Origin: Dactylonectria macrodidyma
Taxonomy: Eukaryota > Ascomycota > Sordariomycetes > Hypocreales > Nectriaceae
Assembly: GCA_020744425.1 (NCBI GenBank)
Contig: JAGMUV010000003.1
Location: 2,294,001 to 2,358,000 of the forward strand
DNA: 64,000 nt
Reading direction: 5' to 3'
This document shows positions 47,800 to 59,504 of this stretch, in pieces (positions within the stretch are counted from its first letter, which is position 1; every line of letters begins with the position of its first letter). The notes under the pieces were generated by a model. That model had not been told where the DNA came from, ran no database searches, and was given only the letters and a program-made list of their open reading frames with translations. The translations under genes were made by a program, and so were the position numbers.

Positions 47800-50700
47800 T
47801 CAATGCTCTGGAATCTCCATATCTACCAGATCGATTACACCCTTTGTGTTGGGCGGAGTTCTCGGGGCAGCTATGAAAGACGGCGGCCGCGCTCGCTCCT
47901 TCATCTCTGGACTTTTAGGCCCCTCCACCTCTGGCGTGACGGCCGGAGCCGCATCAACTTGCATACCGGTGTCCTGGTTGACCTGGTCGCGTTCCCGCTC
48001 ACTGTCTTCCATCATATCGGCCGTTACCGTAGACGGCGTCATTGTGGCCGACGTGTTCTCAGGTGTAGGTGCTTTCCGACTTGGAAGGGGTGGAGGTTGC
48101 TCCGTAACTGAGTCGATGCTAGCACTCCTGGCGAAGTCGGCAATGCGTCCCGACAGTTCCGTCATTTCGGTTCCGACGCTCTCCTCTTGGTCAGCAAACG
48201 GGTTGTCGAACCCGTTCCTGTCGTCACTTCCTAGCGATGCGCGGTTGCTATCCATGGAATCGGCGCTGTCCGAGCGATGCTTCCGCTTTGAAGGTGAAAG
48301 GGGTTCGACAAATGTTGCACGTCTCGTTTCGCCCGAATCCGACTTCTCCTGGTTCAATTCCTGGCGGAATGCCTTGTTCTCTGCCTTCACGAACCTCTCT
48401 AACGGGCTCGTGAGTGGCGCACGTGGTGTACCGATGGCCTTTTCGGTAGCATAGACTAGTATGGGATTCTTGGTTTCTTGCCACATGTCGCGGAAGAGTC
48501 GCTCGATTTCGATTTTCTGCAGATACGTTAGATAGGATCCTGGTGTTCAAAAATGAGCACTCGTACCTCCGCCTTTACTGGCTGCTCCTCGCTCGGGGTA
48601 TAAGCCAATCGCCACCATTGATCTGATGGTTGACTGGGCTCGTCTTCTAGTTCTATCAAATCCGCTTCAGCCCGTTGACAGACGTACACCACGTTACTTG
48701 ATGTGGCTACTCCTCGAAGAAGATACTTGTTGCATGTCATGGGCTGTGGGCGGCCAGGCTTGTCTGGCACGGTGAGAAGTCGTCCTAAGAATCTCTGTCT
48801 GGCCTTGATGGCTTCCAACTCGGCGTTGAGACCTGCGGAAGGGTTAGTCGAACATGCCATTAGTTTAGGGGCAATGCGGTATTGCTTGCCTTTGACTCTA
48901 GCCTCAAGATCCGCCAAAAGATGTTCAGAGAATTGGATAACCTCGTCGACCTTGGCAAACCGCTCCTTTGACTTGTCGTCCATCTCACAAGGTGCGACTC
49001 GATAATCCGGATACTCGTTGGTATCGAACCCAGATTTCTCCATCGCCTCGAACCGTGCCCGGCTCTCTAGATACGTGCTGTATCCCACCCACTGCTCTGC
49101 GGCTTTCTTAATCAGATCCCGTTTATCGTAGACTTGATTGGTCCAGCTGTCTCGCCACTGATAGATGCGATCCCTCTCTTCGACAATTCTTGTCATTTCC
49201 CTCTTCGACTTGCACCACCCGATCTGTATCCGTCGGGCCTCGTCTTTCCGGGTGATCATGTATTTTTCGGGGTAAAACACTTCGGGTATCTCCATCGAGT
49301 CTTCTGGTCCATCGCCGCTCACTTTGATGACCAACACATCCCCTACCTCTTTGAACATGGCCATCTTGGACGATTCGTGTACCTCGTTCCATCCTAGCAC
49401 ATCATTCCACATAACATGGTCGAGTGACTCGTATAATGTCTTGATGATTCCATACTCACTTCTCAGGTGATCCATCTCCAGAAGACCAAACTTGGCATCC
49501 TCGTAACCGAGGTCGTCCCCGTACACTTCGGTTAATGATGCAATTTGCATCAGAGGCTTGATCTTTTCGCCTTGCCTCTCCCCAAGCTGCTCGTAAAACA
49601 GCTTCTCGGGACCTAGGTTGGAGAACGGAATGAGATCGGCAAGGACACTTACAGTGCCATAGCTGCGATCGGTGAAGTCAAGGAATGCCATCAAGCGGTG
49701 AATTTCCTCCTCAAAATCGGTCTTGGCCTGGCCCTGTTGTCCCCATTGCAGCTCCCCAGCCTGCAGTTGGGCGAGGACATGAGGTGGGAGAATTTCCTGA
49801 CCCTTCCACCATTCTCTATTATGCCCATATGAGGCTGCAGGTGAGCCAACCTCGAGCAGGACGTTTCGGGCCAAGGGAATCTCATGTAGAATGGTTATGA
49901 GACTTCCCAGTCGGTGATCACCAGCCGAGCTATTCCCTTGTAACAGAAAAGCAGGCGCCCCGGGAGCCCTCTTTCTCAAAGATGGCGCGGGTGCGCTGTC
50001 AAGGTTCGTCTCCGAAGGCCCCACGGGGACCATGGCCCAGGTGTCTTGGTCGTAGTCGTTTCGATTCGCAGGTCCAAAATTTGGAGGAGCAGATGCTGAA
50101 GGTTCCATGATGTTTGATTCGGGTTGAACCATTTCGATTCCTGCTTCTTGGGCGGACTCACGAAGTGCTCGTTGCATGTCCTCGTCCTCCTGGCTTTGAT
50201 TGCTGGGTAGGCCTGGGAAGGCTGTTAGATTGTCATGGGGAATTTAGGGAGAATCATACCAGGTGTCGTCGACGCAGTCCAGTCTACTATCCTACCTAGC
50301 GGTGATCGGTTGTTCGTTCGTGACGGGGGCCTTGAAGGAGCGCCCGGAGGGTATGAATCTGGTGGAGGAGTGACACCTTGGATGATGCTATTATGGTCGG
50401 GAGACTCGATGTGAAAGGCTACATGGTTAGCCATGGCGGGCGGCAGGTGGTAAAAGACGGTACGAACAAATGCCAGCATTGTTATTAGTACCGTCGCGTT
50501 CGGCCGCAAACATGGAGTCATCCCAGGCGGACTGATACTTTTGTCGGAACTGCGAAAGTTGAGCAGGTATTCCATGCACCACAAGGCTCGGTTTGGGTTC
50601 GTACGTTTTCAGAGTTGTCGAAAAACTGCATCACGACGGTTTCGACATTTCGGTTGTTGCTCTGGAAATTAATTCGTCAGTATTCGGCTGCGTGTGCGGT

Positions 50701-50839
50701 GTGAATGCTGATATAGGAGGAGCTGGTGGTAGCGGACCTTGAGAGCTTGGGTGACGAGGAAGCGATCCTCGGAAGGGTTGAGACCCGCAAAGTCGATGAC
50801 CTGCGAGATCTCTTGTTCGGAGGGTTCCATGGATGCCAT
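47800..50839 (-). CDS. UBA-like/UIM protein with degenerate USP (deubiquitinase) fold
   Basis: Exons 50839-50738, 50661-50605, 50549-50492, 50418-50260, 50212-48890, 48832-48567 and 48516-47800 give 893 aa. The 48833-48889 segment is treated as a 57-nt GC-AG intron; if retained, the protein has 912 aa. Residues 1-55 form a UBA-like helix set (SEQEISQVIDFAG, NNRNVETVVMQFFD). Residues 134-148 (EDEDMQRALRESAQE) are a textbook UIM. From ~212, FLLQGNSSAGDHRLGSLITI aligns by eye with the USP Cys box but has no Cys. Near the end SDQWWRLAY plus PILVYATE matches the USP C-terminal strands, with the GH of the His box replaced. The order UBA-like, UIM, USP is that of USP25/28. The C-terminal ~200 aa is disordered. 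Likely a ubiquitin-binding pseudo-deubiquitinase. Confidence 0.75.
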
Positions 50840-53272
50840 GGTGACGTTGGTGCAAATATTGACCTAGGAGTCCATGAAATATGCTGTAATAAAGGCTGGC
50901 GATGGGCGTCTATTGATTTCGGAGCCGCCTCGTAGTTGGCATCAGCGGGAAGGCCTGCCAAGTCTAGGAAAGACGAGGGGCTGGTGAATGACGAGGGGGG
51001 CTGCCAACGCAAGCAAGGACATAAAGAAAGCAAAAGAATTGATGAGCGAGGGATGAAGCAGATGAAGAGTAACGGAAAGCGCCCGTATGTCCTCCAACGG
51101 GCGTCGATGTTGCGAATGGAGCTGGTGAGGCGAGTGAGGGTGATGATGAACCAAAGTGTCCAAGGTGGACGGACCGTGCTTGACGGGTTGGCTGGCTAAG
51201 GTAAGTGCCACAAGACGTTAGCGCACCCGATAAGATAAGCTAAGCTGAATCTGGCCGGCGTTTCACACGTGCTCGTCGATCTTACGGCAGGTTTTACGTC
51301 TTAGGATGAGAGTGGGAAGGATGAAAGGTCTTGAAAGAATGAATGTATCTGGGTTTATAAATCTTCCATCAACTGGGCTAACTGCCTTCAATTTTTTTTT
51401 TGCATTTTTTTGTGAATCATTTCTGTTGAAAATTGGGGGAATACGTTATTAAACCATTGAATTAGAGTCAAGCATGAAACGTCGTTCCTCCATTTGCACG
51501 CCCTTGTTGTTTGCGAGTCCGAGGTATGTAGGCCTTCAGCATTCATTTGCATCACTGCCCGCTCGCCCGCAAAATACGATGCCTAATAATGCAAGCAAGT
51601 AGAATCCCAACGTACTTTAGGTACCTGAATTCCAATATGGGATGAATTCTAAGCCTACTGCCGTTTAGATACAAGTAGGCAGAGTCCGTCATGACTTTGG
51701 GCATCATGTCAGCTGAGAAGGATGAACAAACACAGACTTGTGGCATGGCAAAAGGCGGGGAAAATTGCGACAATAGACTTTTTTATGATTGGAAAGATGA
51801 TTCTTACTGTTGCTGCTGTTTGCTTTGGTTCTGACACCTTGCAGCACCGGCTTGCAGGACACGGCTTGCTGAAAAGTTTGGGTATCACACGATTGCGACA
51901 GTTCACAGCGAGTCTCAGTAAAATGCGCAGACACAATTTCGAGTACAGTTTGACTTGAAGATTTTCTCTAAGTACTTGAGTTACGCTGGCGATATAATCA
52001 TACTATGGTGATATGTCCAGTTTGGCAATTGAACTTCAATCTATCTATCCTTGACTGTGGGCATGGAAGCTTCTAGAAGCTTCGATGCTGTCTTGCAGAT
52101 GACTGGCTACAGGCTGGCCCCGGTGAGTCTATCTTGCACGAAGTATTCCATGATAATTGAGTGATGAGCAAATACATTGAGCCACTCACACTTGCTTCTT
52201 TTCACGATGGCTGTAATTTAGGACTATGTGCGTCGTCCACATTGAGAGTTTGAGGAGTGCAATAATCTAATTCATAGCAACAAGCGTAGGTACCTCTACG
52301 GTGCTTGGCCTTGAGAATGGACTTACCGACGCTTGGACTTGCGGAGACAAGGCTTGACCTAAAGCCCAGCCCCGCCCGTACAGGGCTCAAGAGCTCTTTG
52401 GTCCTGGGCGATAACCCCGCCATCATCGTCGTCATAGGTCATCGGTCACAGGCCACAATTCTCAAAGCCCATCATCCTTGCATCAGGTATCAACCGATAG
52501 CAACGAACTGAGGCCCAATAGAAGAAGAAAAAACTTGATTCCCCCCTAATTTGCTCGTTGACGGCTTGGAAAATGTGAGACAGTCGATGACTGCAAGATG
52601 TAGCCTCGGAATCCCAGGTTACAGGAACATCTTGTTACAGGGAGTTCGTGTACCAGTACATTGAAGTGTCAGGCCTGTTTGAATAGCGTCGAAGTAATCG
52701 ATCGACGTCACCCCACCTTTTCCCTTTGTTATTAACCTGCTTGCCAGCGTTGGCTCCCTCGAACCAGATGCTGGGCTGCAGAAAGCGCGCGACGCATCGC
52801 CGAAGCTTCCACAAGGTCCCATGCCCCAGTGTTTTGCGTTCCCCAGCGCCCATCCAGCCCCCCAGACCACTGGCTTCCAGCGAGTCGTAGGCCATTCTGC
52901 CCCTATAACCAGCCCTGAACAACGCTTCTTCCGTTTCCATCATCCCCTGTGAGCCTAGCAGCACGTCACTGGACTCGTTCGACCGGGGATCCATATCACA
53001 CCTCGTTCCATCCAACTTCTTCCTGTAAACTACAACCATCTTCCTCCTCTTCTTTTCCTCTCGATTTGCTCTCGTCCTCACACTGCATTTGCATCTCAAC
53101 AACCAAAACAGTCGGCCTCGGCTAGACTATTGCTGTCGACAAGCAAACCGACCATAAAACACACTACTTCGCAACAGCTTTTTGCGACTTTCTCTCTTTC
53201 CGCCCACTCCCCCTCCTTTCTCCACCCCCACACGCTTCTGCTCTTCCGAGGCCTCGGTTTTACAACGCAGTC
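50840..53272. other. divergent spacer 2.4 kb, UIM protein / SIS1-like
   Basis: No credible ORF is present. It contains a T-rich patch near 51391-51411, the heat-shock element at 52066-52083, a second two-unit element GAAGCTTC at 52802-52809, and a C/T-rich leader from about 53040 into the DnaJ gene. Confidence 0.55.
52066..52083. promoter_or_regulatory. perfect four-unit heat-shock element
   Basis: GAAGCTTCTAGAAGCTTC is an 18-bp perfect palindrome with four alternating nGAAn/nTTCn units, the binding pattern of the trimeric heat-shock factor Hsf1. It lies 1190 bp before the SIS1-like ATG and 1227 bp before the UIM protein ATG. Confidence 0.6.
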
Positions 53273-54683
53273 ATGGTCAAAGAAACGAAGCTCTACGAAA
53301 TCCTAAGCGTCAAGCCTGATGCTTCTCAAGATGAGATCAAGAAAGGCTACAGGTAAGATTCCCCTTTTCCTCTCGCCCGCGTCGTCTAGAGCACAAGGCT
53401 TGGTGGCGCGCCTTTCCTGGCTATCGGTGTGCTGGCGCTCTGTCTATCCACCCCTCGTCCGTTTGTATTGTTGGCTTCGTCTTTCCTATTCAATTGATTT
53501 GATTGGACATTGTTTCCGTTTTACTTTCAATTCACCTCGAGCATAGTTACACAGCAGCACAGAAGCACCGACTGGTCATTCACATCATTTGAGCGACAAA
53601 AGCTAACGACTGTGTCTGTACAGGAAAGCTGCCTTGAAGTGGCACCCTGACAAGAACAAGGACAACCCGGACGCCGCTGAGAAGTTCAAGGAGTGCTCCC
53701 AAGCCTACGAAATTCTTTCCGACCCTGAGAAGCGCAAGACGTACGATCAATATGGACTCGAGTTCCTCCTCCGCGGTGGTGCGGCACCCCCTCCAGATAG
53801 TGCTGGTAACCCCTTCGGAGGCGGATTCAACAACTTCAACTTTGAAAGTGGCGGTCCTGGCGGCGGTTCTCGAACCTTCCACTTCAGCACGAGTGGTGGA
53901 GGCCCTAACGGTTTTAACTTCAACAACCCCGACGACATCTTCACCGAGTTTATGCGTTCTTCAGGTGGCGGCCTCGATGACGACATCCCCAACATGTTCT
54001 CGTCTTATGCAGGTGGTGGCCCTCGTGGTAGTCGCAGCTCGCGGGCGAGGTCAGGCTTCGGCGCCGAGCCTCGAAACCGAGAGGCGACACCAGAGATCTC
54101 GACGGTCGAGAGACCACTCCCACTAAGTCTTGAGGAACTGTACAATGGCGTCACGAAGAAGATGAAGATTAAGCGCAAGACGTACGACGAGTCCGGCAAG
54201 CGCGTACAGACTGATCAGATACTCGAGGTGCCCATCAAGCCTGGCCTGAAGAAGGGTTCCAAGATCAAGTTCAACGGTGTAGGCGATCAAGTGGAAGGCG
54301 GTCGCCAGGATCTCCACTTCATAGTAGAAGAGGTAAGCAAATTTCTCACCAAGAGTCGTTTAAAAGCATTCAACTAACAGTCTGAGTAGAAAGAGCATCC
54401 TCTGTATAAGCGCGAAGACAACGACCTAGTTCATACCATTACGCTGGAGCTCAAAGAGGCTCTAACTGGGTGGAGGCGGACAGTGACGACGATTGATGGC
54501 AAACAAATCAACCTAGAGAAGGCTGGTCCGACACAACCTAACGGCGAGGAGCGCTACCCTGGCCAGGGAATGCCCATTTCCAAAAAGCCCGGACAGCGGG
54601 GCGACTTCGTCATTCGATACAAGATCACCTTCCCAGCGACATTGACTGCCATTCAGAAACAGAGGTTGCGAGAGATCCTGTAA
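53273..54683 (+). CDS. SIS1: class II DnaJ (Hsp40) co-chaperone, Sis1/Psi1 type
   Basis: Three exons, 53273-53352, 53624-54332 and 54390-54683, encode 360 aa. The first intron (271 nt) is far longer than the rest in this window. The J domain is at 1-~70, with HPD in [11 protein letters not shown]; a Gly/Phe-rich region (~75-160, [20 protein letters not shown]) follows. There is no Cys-rich zinc finger, so it is class II. The two C-terminal beta domains follow ([37 protein letters not shown]) and then the dimerisation helix. Sis1 feeds clients to cytosolic Hsp70, assists translation and disaggregation, and in yeast is an Hsf1 target. The DIFTEFM element resembles the Sis1 G/F regulatory helix. 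Confidence 0.93.
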
Positions 54684-55434
54684 ATCTCTCATAAAGTGCG
54701 AAGACCAGACCAGACGATCTAGGCTGGTACACGAACTACGACAGCCTACAGATCGCTGATGCGGAGGCCGATATCATCTGAATAGACAGGTCGTTGCGGT
54801 TACCCAGGGGCAGACAGCGTTGGGATCACGATACTACCCATACGCCCCCCTCGTGTGTGTTTACCGACCCTGGCCCGACACGCATTTTCGACGTTTTGAG
54901 AGGTCTAGCTGTGAGGATATTCCATTTACGAAAACAACGGTGTTATGGCGTTTGAGGGATTGGCTGAATTACGAATGACGAGCAACATGGAGGCTTGGCT
55001 ATCACGGAGACGAACGCTGAGTAGCATGAGGGTGAGATCAGATGCATCCCCTAGGTAGTCTACGGATCGTAGGGATTTGACGTCCGTGTTGTTGAATTTG
55101 TTCTGGGTAATACCAATCAGTATTTGTGGTAGATACCTTAGCTAGCGTATAATACCAGGCCAAGTCTGACATGTCGACTTTGCAGTAATTTAGTGAAATC
55201 AGACAACGTAGAACGAGATATCACTTTCCTGCTTAGAATTCTTAGTCTTTAGGGCTGTTTGAACTCAGATATCAATTCTCCAATATTTGGAGAAGCGTGA
55301 GATAGGAACCGGGTGCAAATCAATGGAGAACGATGGGGGTGGTATTCATGACAGCTTTATTCTTTTATCCAAAAACCAACCCAGAAAGATGAATGCTACA
55401 AAGTCATTGCTATTTCTCATTACAATCATCCGAG
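54684..55434. other. convergent spacer SIS1-like / oxidoreductase
   Basis: 751 bp between stop codons, becoming AT-rich to the right. Nothing is recognised. Confidence 0.55.
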
Positions 55435-56863
55435 TTACTCGAGTGACCACTTGCCGTCGGTGATGACAATCTTCACCTCACGGCCCTCATCGATACTCCT
55501 CCGTCCAGCCTCCAGGATAGCTGTGGTGGCGATGGTGTTCCTCAGAGTAGGAAGCTCCTTCTTGTCCAGATCGGCGGCGGTGGCCTTGCCCGAGTTGACT
55601 TGGCGGCAGCCGTCGACGAACTTCTCCATGGAGATGTAGCCGTAGCCGGTCTGGCCGGCAAAGTTGCCGTCCTCGTCGGGGGCGTAGCGCATGTAGAAGG
55701 GGTTGTACCAGGCGAGCTGGCCGACCGAGTCATCGGCGACGTCGTAGCCACGCTTGGCCTGGTCGATGCGGATCTCGCCGTTACCGGCCATGTAGTGGAA
55801 GTACTGGTTGGAGTGGACGCCGGCGCGCTGAGGGGCGGTCCACGAGGCTGTGTAGACGCCGACGGCGCGCTTGCTGGGGTCGTCCTTCTTGCCCCAGGTG
55901 ACGAGCAGCGAGATGGTGTCCTCGGTGGCCGGGTCGCAGCCTAGGCCGACGGCGACGCCCTTGGAGGAGGATGCGGTGACGCGCACGGGGATGTAGCCGC
56001 GGCTCTGGACCATGGAGTCGCAGATGTCGATGTGGTGGCTGTTGAGGTAGTAGGAGATGTCCGACTCCTTGCCGGCCCAAGCCTTGAAGGTCTCGAGCTG
56101 CGACTTGGGCTGCGACATGTAACTGTAGAAGTAGTTGAAGTCGCCTAGGGTCTGAGCCTTGTGGCGGGCGTCACTGTAGGCCGGGTCGAAGCGCTTGTGG
56201 TGCTCGACGTAGACGTAGACGCCGTGCTTCTCGGCCAGGTCGATCAGCTCCTGGTGCTGGGCGAGAATCTTAACGGCGGGCTTGGTGATCATGACGTGGA
56301 TGCCGCGCTCGATGGCGTAGCGGGCGATGGGGTAGTGGGTAGGGTCCGGGGTGAAGATGGTGATGGCGTCGCCCTTCTTGAGGGCGTCGATGGCCGTCTT
56401 GTAGGCATCTGGCTCGACCTGGTCGTTGCCGGGGAAGGACTCGAAGGAGGTGTCGAGTCCGTTGTAGGCGAGACTGATGTTCTTGTGCAGGTGCTCACCT
56501 ATTCGTGTGGGTTGTCATGGTTAGCGGGGTCGTTTCTGGGCATTCATCATGACGACGATCATGGCTACGGCGGGCCGCGCAAAAAACGGCTGCGGAGGAG
56601 GGGAAAAAACGTACGGATGGCGGGGAACTTCTTTCCATTGACGCCGACCATGCTCAGCTTGTCAACCTTTTCGCGACGTCGCAGATCGAACAAGCTGAGG
56701 CCGACGACGCCGACCTTCTTGTCAGAGCCAGAAGCACCAGTGCCGACCCAGCCAGTGGTGTACTCGCCGGTACCGACCTGCGGGGGGGATGTTGTGTTAG
56801 TCGGATTGAGCCGCTCAATTGGTGGCTTCTCTAGCTTACCATCAATACATTGAGAGGCTCCAT
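55435..56863 (-). CDS. Gfo/Idh/MocA oxidoreductase, probable D-galacturonate reductase (gaaA/gar2 type)
   Basis: Three exons, 56863-56840, 56777-56615 and 56498-55435, encode 416 aa. The first exon codes MEPLNVLM and ends in the first beta strand of the Rossmann fold, which continues as [12 protein letters not shown] (GxGxxx nucleotide site). Next come [20 protein letters not shown] and HVMITKPAV, the EKP-like loop with the conserved Lys of this family, then [13 protein letters not shown] and [11 protein letters not shown]. Members reduce or oxidise sugars with NAD(P)H. The divergent pairing with a DHDPS-family aldolase and the CCNCCAA motifs between them suggest the first step of D-galacturonate breakdown. 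My memory that gaaA belongs to this family is not checked, so the specific role is inference. Confidence 0.85.
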
Positions 56864-57927
56864 GATAGCTTATAATTACAGCGTCTTGATTGAAAGAAGC
56901 GGTTGTAGGTGTAAAGAGGAAGAAGAGAGCAGCAGCAGCAGGTGGATGAGGGGAACCAGTTGCAACAAGTACTTTTGGTGGACGCAGGAACAACGCTCAA
57001 GTTCAGGCTAAGGTCTCGGAGGCACAGAGGACCACGCGGAGAACGGGTGGAGGCGAGGAAAAAAGAAAACAGGTGGCTTCGAACTGGAGAGAGTAGACCG
57101 ATGCTTCACGGCGCATCTCGGCGTTGGCACACAGCGATTATATCGTTTTCCACGCCGTCCGGCCTTGGAGAGCTCATGGCATCTTTCGGGGTTCTAACCG
57201 AGAATGCGGGGCAGCAATTGGAGGGATTCGACGGCGGCCATATTCCCTCCAATGGGGAGCCGGCGCTGCATCGAGCCCTCTGCCTCATGGGCCAATGTCG
57301 CGCACCGGGTCTGCTGTTGATGCGCCCATCTTGAGGGGTGGAGACGGAACGTTGAGACGAGAACAGACGGAGAATGGTGTTCTTGATTTATTGCGGAGGC
57401 CAAGGTCTGGGGGATGGTGCGGGGGAGGAGTTGTGGGATGGGATATCCTGGGAAGAGAATCCTGGTGTTTTGTGGTGTTAGTTGGGGTTGATATGAGGGT
57501 GACGGATGGCGTTCGATGTAAGGATCGTCATTCGCAAAAGTAGGTACAGTGTCTGCATCTAGTATGCAGGAATCATCTGCCCGTCATGAACACGACCGGA
57601 GCGGAATCCCGATGCCCTCTCGTCTCGCATCCGGTTACGGACGGGAATTGAACGTTTTGGCTTACACGGGGTTGATGAGACCGGCGCGCTCTTCTACGCG
57701 ATCAGCAATTCCAGAATTGAGGCGCTGATCCACCAAAGACCAGAAACAAGCCACAAGTGCCACCCCCAATCCCCTCTCATGTTGTCTCCATGTCGTCACC
57801 AGGAAGTTGCTTCGGCTGCAGTTGCACGGGTTGCGATTTCGCTGAAGAATTGCCCCTCCCCCAAACCCCCCACGCTGGAACACCCGGCATGGGTTCTCTG
57901 CGTTCTGAAGCAACTCCGGCCGCCAAT
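56818..57927. promoter_or_regulatory. cluster of CCNCCAA motifs (galacturonate-responsive element candidates)
   Basis: Octamer CCNCCAAT occurs at 56818-56825 (minus, inside intron 1 of the reductase), 57217-57224 (minus), 57246-57253 (plus), 57763-57770 (plus) and 57920-57927 (plus). Heptamer CCACCAA occurs at 56975-56981 (minus, ~110 bp before the reductase ATG) and 57730-57736 (plus). The pair 57217/57246 is an inverted repeat 21 bp apart. CCNCCAA, with the longer TYATTGGTGGA form, is the element reported for GaaR-regulated galacturonate genes in Aspergillus and Botrytis. Confidence 0.5.
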
Positions 57928-59504
57928 AGTGCGAAGGGCATTTCAAGCTGCACAGTGTGCGACGGGACTACTAAAAGTTGGGGAAACTCACACAGCGCCC
58001 ATGATGAATGGGATTCTGTGCTCCCAGAACGGGGTCTGTCAAAAATGATCCCACTGCGATTTGTCATCTTTTGACAACTCGAAGAATACCTATGTATCTT
58101 GTCTGAATTGCGTTTTATGACCCCTCCTGTCTTGAGTCCCCGGGCCATGACAGGGCTTCCGCTGCACAGTGGAAAAAAGGGCGCCCGGCCTTGCCACTGG
58201 TGGAACAACTTTGGGGGCAGTTCCAGGGTTACACGCCACCCGTGTTCGACGTAGCATCTCTCTCTCACTTCACAGCAACGGTCAGCAGAGCCGTTCCCCC
58301 CGAAACCCACAGAACGAATCTCGAGATGTTCGCCCCGGCTTCGGCTCTGTGCCTGTGAATGAGAGATAGCGCTGCCTGCTCGCTTTACCTGAATCCTCGC
58401 AACCGCAGAAGCTTCTTCTTGGCAGTGTTCCTACAGCATGCCCGGCGTCTTCTTGATTGGTGAGCTTCAACTGATACTCCGCGGCGCATCGCTGCACGTC
58501 ATTACGCGACTTCTCCATATGACTATCGCCGGCATCTTTACAAGCTCGTGAAAGCATCGCTTAATGCACAATCTTCTAGTTGACAAAACGCCCTTCCCAC
58601 GACACTCATACACAGCCGTCTCAAGAAAAACTCTGACTCGGTTGGCCAACACGGACCATAGCTACTACAGGCCGAGGCAAGGTGCTCGAGGCTTCATGCA
58701 TCCCTGACGCTCCTGATGACTGCCACACCCTGTCGCCCACCACTTGTTCCTGTCTCTATATCGAAGATGCGGCATCTGCGAGCACAGATGCCGATCTCTT
58801 GCCATATGCTACCCCCCGCATCCGCCGCGCCCAGCGGCGTGGGTGGCCATGCACCTCCATCTCATCAAGTTTCTCCTGCGTCGACACCCGGTCCGGGAGT
58901 CGACTCGCCGGATGGAAGGTTTTTCGCTTGGCCATTTCATAGCATCTTTCGACTAATCAAACTATACCGCTGTGAGTCTCTGCTCTCTAGGTAAATGCGC
59001 GTGGTGTTGTTGGGATACCTCTCCCTCTGGCTGCTAAACGACTTACACCGAGCCACCGGCGCTCTTGACCCGAAGCCAGGCAAACTACGGTACGGCCTGT
59101 TTCCCTTCCCGGTCTCCCGCAGTCTAGTCGTCACAAGACCTTCTTCTACATAAGTAGTACCTATTGGTTTCTCAGCCGCCTGCACTTCCTGCTCCATTCA
59201 AATGCCGGATCCTTGGGGGGTACTGGACCAATGTCCACTCGACTTGTGTTGCACTTGACTTCCGGAGCCGAACCCACCCCCAACTTTAGCCTCACGCCCA
59301 CCCAATTCGTTTAGCTTGACGAGACACCACTGCTCAATCGCCATTGCCCCCTTGGCTTCTATTAAAGTCCCTCAACTCCCTTCTCCAATTCCTGATATCC
59401 CTTGGCTTCTTTGTCTCCTTGTGCTCAGTTTTCCCTTTCCATCTTGCCCGGTTCTTCATCCTGTTCCCACATCGCTTCTTTCAGTCCACTCCCCCACACT
59501 CAAT
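56864..59504. other. 2.6-kb divergent intergenic region, reductase / aldolase
   Basis: Apart from the motif cluster in its first 1.1 kb, extra C-run matches (CCCCCAA) lie at 57858, 58211, ~59211 and 59277. These are less specific. Frames such as the 177-codon one at 58310-57777 (minus) have no domain. The end is a C/T-rich leader. Confidence 0.55.

Noticed and set aside
47696..48454. 252-codon plus-strand frame opposite the UIM protein tail
   Set aside because: Ser/Gly-rich antisense composition; the minus strand splices properly to the conserved part.
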